The notes beneath the pieces are model-generated. The model saw only the letters and a program-made list of their open reading frames with translations, ran no database searches and was not told the origin of the DNA. 64,000 bases of DNA from Burkholderiales bacterium (GTDB lineage Bacteria > Pseudomonadota > Gammaproteobacteria > Burkholderiales > Burkholderiaceae_C): assembly GCA_016219375.1 (NCBI GenBank), contig JACRNC010000003.1:1-64000 (forward strand). The letters run 5' to 3'. Within the stretch, counting starts at the first letter, position 1, and each line of letters starts with the position of its first letter. Below, piece after piece: positions 58,942 through 64,000 of this stretch. A program made the translations under genes and the position numbers.

Positions 58942-59985
58942 ATGGACATCACCCAACTGCTGGCTTTCTCGGTCAAGAACAAGGCATCCGATCTCCACCT
59001 CTCCGCCGGCCTGCCGCCCATGATCCGGGTGCACGGCGACGTGCGCCGCATCAATGTCGACCCGATGGACCACAAGACGGTCCACGACATGGTGTACGAC
59101 ATCATGAACGACAGCCAGCGCAAGCACTACGAAGAGACGCTGGAGTGCGACTTCTCCTTCGATATCCAGGGCCTGGCGCGCTTTCGCGTCAACGCCTTCA
59201 ACCAGAACCGCGGCGCCGGCGCGGTGTTCCGCACCATCCCGAGCAAGATCCTCACGCTGGAGCAGCTCAACGCGCCGCGCATCTTTGCCGACCTGTCGCT
59301 CAAGCCGCGCGGCCTGGTGCTGGTGACCGGGCCCACCGGCTCGGGCAAGTCCACCACGCTGGCGGCCATGCTCAACCACCTCAACGAGAGCGAGTACGGC
59401 CACATCCTGACCGTGGAAGACCCGATCGAGTTCGTCCACGAATCCAAGAAGTGCCTGATCAACCAGCGCGAGGTCGGCCCGCACACGATGAGCTTCTCCA
59501 ACGCGCTGCGCTCGGCCCTGCGCGAGGACCCGGACGCCATCCTGGTCGGTGAAATGCGCGACCTGGAGACCATCCGCCTGGCACTGACCGCGGCCGAGAC
59601 CGGCCACCTGGTCTTCGGCACCCTGCACACGTCGAGCGCCGCCAAGACCATCGACCGCATCGTCGACGTCTTCCCCGCGGCTGAAAAGGAAATGGTGCGG
59701 GCGATGCTGTCGGAGTCGCTGCAGGCGGTCATCTCGCAGTCGCTGTGCAAGCTCAAGGACGGCTCCGGCCGCGTGGCGGCGCACGAGATCATGATCGGCA
59801 CCTCGGCCATCCGCAATCTGATCCGCGAGAACAAGATCGCGCAGATGTACTCGTCCATCCAGACCGGCCAGGGCCAGGGCATGCAGACGCTGGACCAGAA
59901 CCTCACCGAGCTGGTGCGGCGCAACGTCATCAGCCCGGCCGAGGCCCGCACCAAGGCCAAGTTCCCCGAGAACTTCCCCGGCTGA
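58942..59985 (+). CDS. pilT: Type IV pilus retraction ATPase PilT
   Basis: PilT is the hexameric motor for pilus retraction. The 347-residue protein has Walker A GPTGSGKST (K136), Asp box and AIRNLIRENK near the C-terminus, an established PilT marker. Walker B and His box lie in DPDAILVGEMRDLETIRLAL and GTLHTSSAAKTIDRI. ATG 58942 begins MDITQLLAFSVKNKASDLHL. It is followed by the cNMP-binding-domain gene and pilU. Confidence 0.96.
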   Translation: MDITQLLAFSVKNKASDLHLSAGLPPMIRVHGDVRRINVDPMDHKTVHDMVYDIMNDSQRKHYEETLECDFSFDIQGLARFRVNAFNQNRGAGAVFRTIPSKILTLEQLNAPRIFADLSLKPRGLVLVTGPTGSGKSTTLAAMLNHLNESEYGHILTVEDPIEFVHESKKCLINQREVGPHTMSFSNALRSALREDPDAILVGEMRDLETIRLALTAAETGHLVFGTLHTSSAAKTIDRIVDVFPAAEKEMVRAMLSESLQAVISQSLCKLKDGSGRVAAHEIMIGTSAIRNLIRENKIAQMYSSIQTGQGQGMQTLDQNLTELVRRNVISPAEARTKAKFPENFPG

Positions 59986-60048
59986 GCCCGGCCTCCCGAC
60001 TGCCCAACCACCCGGCCCCAGCCTGGATCACCTGCCGGCACCGCGAGC

Positions 60049-60711
60049 GTGAAGAAGCTGTTCGACCGCCTGATCGGCGGCGCCCCGCCCGCCGCCCCGC
60101 TGTCGGCCGAAGCCCAGGCCGATGACGAGGGCTTCTTCGCCACCGTCTTCATGGAGCGGCCGCCCGAGCAGCCGCAGGCGGCCGACCAGGCCCGCGATGC
60201 GGCCCGCCAGCGCCTGCGCCAGGGCGCCGAGCCGCTGGATGCCGCGCGCGGCCTGCCGCTGCTGGAGCGCGCCTGGGGCCGTGACCGCTGGATGGCCATG
60301 CTCGACAGTGCGCAGCGCCAGCGCCTGGCCGCCAGCCTGGAGTTCCTGGCCGTGCCCGGCGGGCGCGAGGTGATCGCCCAGGACGAGCCGGGCGACTTCG
60401 CCGTCATCGTGCTCGACGGCGTGCTGGCCATCGACCGCATCCAGCCCTGGGGCGCCCGCGCCCGGCTGAGCGAGGCCCGCGACGGCGACGTGCTGGGCGA
60501 GCTCTCCCTGCTGGACGCCGGCATGCGCTTTTCGTCCTGCATGACGCTGGGGCGATGCGTGCTGGCCATCATCGACACGGCCCGGCTGGAGGAGCTGGCG
60601 CGGCGCGATCCACAGCTGGCCTTCGTGCTGCTGGCCTGCATCGCGCGGCGGATGTCGCTGCGCATGCGCCAGGTCAGCGCGCGGCTGGGTGCACTGCTCA
60701 GCTCGGCCTGA
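60049..60711 (+). CDS. Cyclic-nucleotide-binding-domain protein between pilT and pilU
   Basis: A 220-residue protein with a GTG start (MKKLFDRLIGG). Residues 100-215 form a Crp-like beta-roll: FLAVPGGREVIAQDEPGDFA, GELSLLDAGMRFSS and a C-terminal helix with ARRMSLRMRQVSARLG. No DNA-binding helix-turn-helix follows, so it is not a transcription factor. The phosphate-binding Arg of true cNMP sites (RxS in GELALL...RxA) is replaced by MRFSS, so ligand binding is uncertain. Position inside the pilT-pilU set suggests control of the retraction motors. Confidence 0.82.
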   Translation: MKKLFDRLIGGAPPAAPLSAEAQADDEGFFATVFMERPPEQPQAADQARDAARQRLRQGAEPLDAARGLPLLERAWGRDRWMAMLDSAQRQRLAASLEFLAVPGGREVIAQDEPGDFAVIVLDGVLAIDRIQPWGARARLSEARDGDVLGELSLLDAGMRFSSCMTLGRCVLAIIDTARLEELARRDPQLAFVLLACIARRMSLRMRQVSARLGALLSSA

Positions 60712-60769
60712 ACGGGCCGCACGGTCAACCGATCAACGATCCACGGACAGAAGGCACAGGAAGGACATC

Positions 60770-61906
60770 ATGGAACGCGACCAGGCCTCTAAATTCATCA
60801 CCGACCTGCTGCGCCTGATGATCGCGCGCGGCGGCTCGGACCTTTTCCTCACCGCAGACTTCCCGCCGGCGATCAAGGTGGATGGCAAGGTCACCAAGGT
60901 GTCGCCGCAGCCGCTCACCACCCAGCACACCATCGCGCTGGCACGTTCCATCATGAACGACAAGCAGGCCGCGGAGTTCGAGCGCACCAAGGAGTGCAAC
61001 TTCGCCATCTCGCCCACGGGCGTGGGCCGCTTCCGGGTCAATGCCTTCGTGCAGATGGGCAATGTCGGCCTGGTGCTGCGCGTGATCCCGCAGACCCTGC
61101 CCACCATCGACGGCCTGGGCCTGCCGCACATCCTCAAGGATGTGGTCATGACCAAGCGCGGGCTGGTCATCCTGGTGGGCGCCACCGGCTCGGGCAAGTC
61201 CACCACGCTGGCCGCGATGGTGGACCACCGCAACGAGCATTCGCACGGCCACATCATCACCATCGAGGATCCGGTGGAGTTCGTGCATCCGCACAAGAAT
61301 TGCATCATCACCCAGCGCGAGGTGGGCCTGGATACCGACGGCTGGGAGCTGGCGCTGAAGAACACGCTGCGCCAGGCGCCCGACGTGATCCTGATGGGCG
61401 AGATCCGCGACCGCGAGACCATGGAGCACGCCATCGCGTTTTCCGATACCGGCCACCTGTGCCTGGCCACGCTGCATGCCAACAGCGCCAACCAGGCGCT
61501 GGACCGCATCATCAACTTCTTCCCCGAGGACCGCCGCACCCAGCTGCTGATGGACCTGTCGCTCAACGTGCGCGCGCTGGTGTCGCAGCGCCTGCTGCCG
61601 CGCCAGGAGGGCAAGGGCCGCATCCCGGCGGTGGAGATCCTGCTCAACACGCCGCTGATCTCGGACATGATCTTCAAGGGCGAGGTCGGCGAGATCAAGG
61701 AGGTGATGAAGAAGTCGCGCGAGCAGGGCATGCAGACCTTCGACCAATCGCTCTTCGATCTCTACGAGGGCAACTTCGTCACCTACGAGGATGCGCTGCG
61801 CAATGCCGACTCGGTCAACGACCTGCGGCTGCAGATCAAGCTCAACAGCCAGCGCGCGCGCAACAGCGACCTGGCCGCCGGCACCGAGCACCTCACCATC
61901 GTCTGA
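60770..61906 (+). CDS. pilU: PilT-like ATPase PilU
   Basis: PilU is an accessory retraction ATPase that acts with PilT. The 378-residue protein has Walker A GATGSGKST (K143), Walker B APDVILMGEIRDRETM and His box LATLHANSANQALDRI, with the PilU-type C-terminal tail IKLNSQRARNSD. ATG 60770 follows AGGAAGGA. The cNMP-domain gene is 58 bp upstream. Confidence 0.95.
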   Translation: MERDQASKFITDLLRLMIARGGSDLFLTADFPPAIKVDGKVTKVSPQPLTTQHTIALARSIMNDKQAAEFERTKECNFAISPTGVGRFRVNAFVQMGNVGLVLRVIPQTLPTIDGLGLPHILKDVVMTKRGLVILVGATGSGKSTTLAAMVDHRNEHSHGHIITIEDPVEFVHPHKNCIITQREVGLDTDGWELALKNTLRQAPDVILMGEIRDRETMEHAIAFSDTGHLCLATLHANSANQALDRIINFFPEDRRTQLLMDLSLNVRALVSQRLLPRQEGKGRIPAVEILLNTPLISDMIFKGEVGEIKEVMKKSREQGMQTFDQSLFDLYEGNFVTYEDALRNADSVNDLRLQIKLNSQRARNSDLAAGTEHLTIV

Positions 61907-61933
61907 CCCGCATCGTCTGAGCATCTTCGTTCC

Positions 61934-62848
61934 ATGTCCGCCAACGGCTCATCCACTGCTTCCCTTCATGCCTGCCGCAGCTGCCTGACGGTGGCCTTCA
62001 TCGGCCTGGGCGTCATGGGCTCGCCTATGGCGGGCCACCTGGCCCGCGCCGGCCACAAGGTGCGCGTCTACAACCGCACGGGCCAGAAGGCGCAGGCCTG
62101 GATGGAGGCGGTGGGGCAGGAACACGGCGCATCGGCTCATGAAGAGCCGGCCGAGGCCGCGCGCGGCGCCGATGTGGTGATCTCCTGCATCGGCGGCGAC
62201 CATGACCTGCGGGCCGTGGTCGCGGCGGCCGAGCCGGGGCTGCAGGCCGGCGCGGTGTGGATCGACCACTCCACCACCTCGGCCGAGGTGGCCGCCGAGA
62301 TACACGCCCGGCTGGGCGCGCGCGGCGTGGCCTTCGTCGATGCGCCGGTCTCCGGCGGCAACCTGGGTGCGGTCAACGGCACGCTGACCGTGATGTGCGG
62401 CGGCGATGCCGACGCCTTCGCGCGCGTGCAGCCGCTGATCCACACCTATGCCCGCGCGGTCACGCTGCTGGGTGGACCGGGCAGCGGCCAGCGGGCGAAG
62501 ATGGTCAACCAGATCTGCGTGGCCGGCCTGCTGCAGGGCCTGTCCGAGGCGCTGGCCTTCGGCGAGAAGGCCGGGCTGGACATGGCCGCCGTGCTCGATG
62601 TGATCAGCCAGGGTGCGGCCCAGAGCTGGCAGATGCAGCATCGCGGGCCCACGATGCTGGAAGACCGCTTCGACTTCGGCTTTGCCGTGGACTGGATGCG
62701 CAAGGACCTGGGCCTGTGCCTGCAGGAGGCCCGCCGCATCGGCGCCCGGCTGCCGGCCACCGCGCTGATCGACCAGTTCTATGCCGAGCTGCAGCAGGAC
62801 GGTGGCGGCCGCTGGGACACGTCCAGCCTGATCCGGCTGCTGCGCTGA
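61934..62848 (+). CDS. 3-hydroxyisobutyrate dehydrogenase-family oxidoreductase
   Basis: A 304-residue NAD(P)-dependent beta-hydroxyacid dehydrogenase. The dinucleotide motif is VAFIGLGVMGSPMAGHLARA; DAPVSGGNLGAVNGTLTVM is the substrate-binding signature and the catalytic Lys lies in AKMVNQICVAG. Candidate substrates are 3-hydroxyisobutyrate, tartronate semialdehyde or succinic semialdehyde; the sequence does not decide. It follows pilU by 27 bp and ends before a strong terminator. Confidence 0.87.
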   Translation: MSANGSSTASLHACRSCLTVAFIGLGVMGSPMAGHLARAGHKVRVYNRTGQKAQAWMEAVGQEHGASAHEEPAEAARGADVVISCIGGDHDLRAVVAAAEPGLQAGAVWIDHSTTSAEVAAEIHARLGARGVAFVDAPVSGGNLGAVNGTLTVMCGGDADAFARVQPLIHTYARAVTLLGGPGSGQRAKMVNQICVAGLLQGLSEALAFGEKAGLDMAAVLDVISQGAAQSWQMQHRGPTMLEDRFDFGFAVDWMRKDLGLCLQEARRIGARLPATALIDQFYAELQQDGGGRWDTSSLIRLLR

Positions 62849-62879
62849 TTCCCGGCTGGCTGGCAAGCCGGCACGCTCC

Positions 62880-62919
62880 AGAAGCAACAACGGCCCTCGC
62901 GAGGGCCGTTGTTGCTTCT
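62880..62919. terminator. Perfect 40-nt palindromic bidirectional terminator
   Basis: AGAAGCAACAACGGCCCTCG and its exact reverse complement lie side by side, so the whole 40 nt is self-complementary, with A/T-richer ends. It separates the convergent oxidoreductase and BON-lipoprotein genes. Confidence 0.85.
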
Positions 62920-62931
62920 GCGGGATGCGGT

Positions 62932-63699
62932 TCAGCGCACCGGCGTTGCCTGCACCGGCTCGGCAGCCGTTCCGGCAGCGCCCTGCGTAGGCGCGGATGT
63001 CGGTGATGCCGTGCCCGGCGTGGCTGGCGTGCCCTGGGCCGCGCGGCTCGCGGTGCCGGCCAGCTCGGCCTCGGTCAGGATCTCGAAGACGCGCACCACC
63101 TTGAGCACGCCGCCCACGCTGCGCGCCAGGTCCACGGCGCGCGTGGCCTCGCGCTCGGTGACGCGGCCCAGCAGGTAGACGATGCCGCGCTCGACCACGA
63201 TCTCGAAGGCGTTGGACTGCAGGTCCTTGGCATCGACCAGCGTGGCCTTGACCTTGCCCTGGATCAGCAGGTCGGAGGAGCGCGAGGTGAGCGAGCTGTT
63301 GCCCATCACCGCCAGCTCGTTGTAGACGCCCTTGACGTTCTCCACGCGGGCAGCGGCCTGCTCGGCGGCGGCGCGGTCGGCCTCGCTGGGGACTTCACCG
63401 GTCAGCAGCACCATGCGGTTGTAGCTGTTGACATTGACGTGGCCGCGCTCGCCCAGCACGTCGCGGATGCGGCCGGCGGCCTTGACCTCGATGCTCTTGT
63501 CCTCCAGCTGCGTGCCGGACGTGCGCCGGTCGGTGGCCACCAGGGCGCCGCCCACGGCCGCGCCGCCGACGATCAGCGGGGCGCAGGCCGACAGGGCCGC
63601 GGCGGCCAGCGTGGCAGCCGCTGCGGCGTGCAGCAGCCGCAAGCCGCGTCGGGCGGCAGACGGGGAAAAGCGGGTCGGGTCCATGCGTTCAACGGTCAT
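62932..63699 (-). CDS. Two-BON-domain outer-membrane lipoprotein (DolP/YraP-like)
   Basis: A 255-residue lipoprotein precursor with lipobox LSAC (Cys39) and two BON domains (about 68-135 and 145-215; VNVNSYNRMVLLTGEVPSEA and AFEIVVERGIVYLLGRVTER). DolP-type proteins bind anionic phospholipid and keep the outer membrane intact. The C-terminal 40 residues are Ala/Pro/Thr-rich. ATG 63699 overlaps the stop of the SIS-domain gene as ATGA, so it is translationally coupled. Confidence 0.9.
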   Translation of the reverse strand: MTVERMDPTRFSPSAARRGLRLLHAAAAATLAAAALSACAPLIVGGAAVGGALVATDRRTSGTQLEDKSIEVKAAGRIRDVLGERGHVNVNSYNRMVLLTGEVPSEADRAAAEQAAARVENVKGVYNELAVMGNSSLTSRSSDLLIQGKVKATLVDAKDLQSNAFEIVVERGIVYLLGRVTEREATRAVDLARSVGGVLKVVRVFEILTEAELAGTASRAAQGTPATPGTASPTSAPTQGAAGTAAEPVQATPVR

Positions 63700-64000
63700 G
63701 CAAAGTCCTGTTCTCCAAGCAATTGGGTGTCGATGGCGCCGCACAGGGCATGCAGGGCCAGCAGTTGCAGCTCCAGCCGGCGCATGCGCCCGCTGGGCGG
63801 CAGGGTGAGCAGCACGTCGGTCTCGGCCAGGTCCAGCCGGCGCGCGGGCTCGGGATCGGCCAGCACGATCACCGTCATCTCCTTGTCGTGCGCGGTGTCA
63901 ATCAGCGGGCCGGCGGTGCTGGTGTCCTTGTCGCCGACGAAGAGCAGCAGCACGTCGCCGGGGTGGCCCAGGGCCTGCAGCTGCGCGCCGCCGGCGCGGC
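63696..64000 (-). CDS. SIS-domain phosphosugar-binding protein (DiaA/GmhA-like), 3' part
   Basis: The gene runs beyond the right edge; its last ~100 residues are visible. They contain LGHPGDVLLLFVGDKDTSTA, HDKEMTVIVLADPEPARRLD and LQLLALHALCGAIDTQLLG, which match the C-terminal half of a DiaA/GmhA-type SIS domain. DiaA stimulates DnaA at oriC; GmhA isomerises sedoheptulose 7-phosphate. Context with a BON lipoprotein downstream fits the diaA-dolP arrangement. The ATGA overlap indicates co-translation. Confidence 0.8.
   Translation of the reverse strand, partial: RAGGAQLQALGHPGDVLLLFVGDKDTSTAGPLIDTAHDKEMTVIVLADPEPARRLDLAETDVLLTLPPSGRMRRLELQLLALHALCGAIDTQLLGEQDFA

Overview
The window is high-GC (about 70%) chromosomal DNA from a beta-proteobacterium, most likely order Burkholderiales. 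This is inferred from gene content (queA, recG, oxyR, ubiA, proC, YggS-family, pilT, pilU and a diaA/dolP-like pair), from the GC-rich third codon positions and from the frequent GTG/TTG starts. No species is assigned.

Bases 1 to about 5215 look different from the rest. They are visibly less GC-rich and carry a truncated DUF2779 protein, a WYL-domain regulator, an unknown small protein, a 749-residue tandem AAA+ ATPase and a DEDD-type 3'-5' exonuclease cut short at its C-terminus. The segment ends inside the remains of a PhnB-like VOC gene, which looks like an island boundary. This is the best candidate here for an uncharacterised, possibly defence-related, module.

Bases 5400-23100 are accessory and stress functions: a catalase-related protein, glycerol catabolism (glpD and glpK, divergent, with a HigB/HigA-type toxin-antitoxin pair between them), an AraC regulator facing a carboxymuconolactone-decarboxylase/AhpD-like gene, a chromate transporter, a VOC protein, a hemerythrin, a secreted Gly/Ser/Thr-rich protein, a DksA-like zinc-finger protein, copper export (copA-cueR with a textbook MerR-type promoter), a frameshifted DUF6496/histone-H1-like gene, and DUF4142 and DUF2231 proteins.

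Bases 23100-38900 hold a secreted hydrolase, YceH, a patatin, two tRNA-Lys genes, tcdA, the tolB-pal-cpoB envelope genes (without tolQRA next to them), two SGNH hydrolases, a TfoX-like protein with a basic tail, and tgt and queA separated by a ceramidase-like gene and a lipase-like gene. A dispersed repeat of about 200 bp occurs twice, at 23.2 kb and 35.1 kb.

Bases 39100-48100 contain recG (with a 33-bp in-frame tandem repeat), a chemotaxis receptor and a peroxide-defence block: oxyR, katA with an OxyR-like operator, a 39-residue membrane protein and dps.

Bases 48200-64000 contain an acyltransferase, yaeQ, a TetR regulator, ubiA, proC, a vapBC module with an operator palindrome, a YihY protein, putA translationally coupled to a YggS-family gene, the twitching-motility ATPases pilT and pilU around a cyclic-nucleotide-binding-domain protein, a 3-hydroxyisobutyrate-dehydrogenase-like protein, a two-BON-domain lipoprotein and the 3' end of a SIS-domain gene that runs out of the window.
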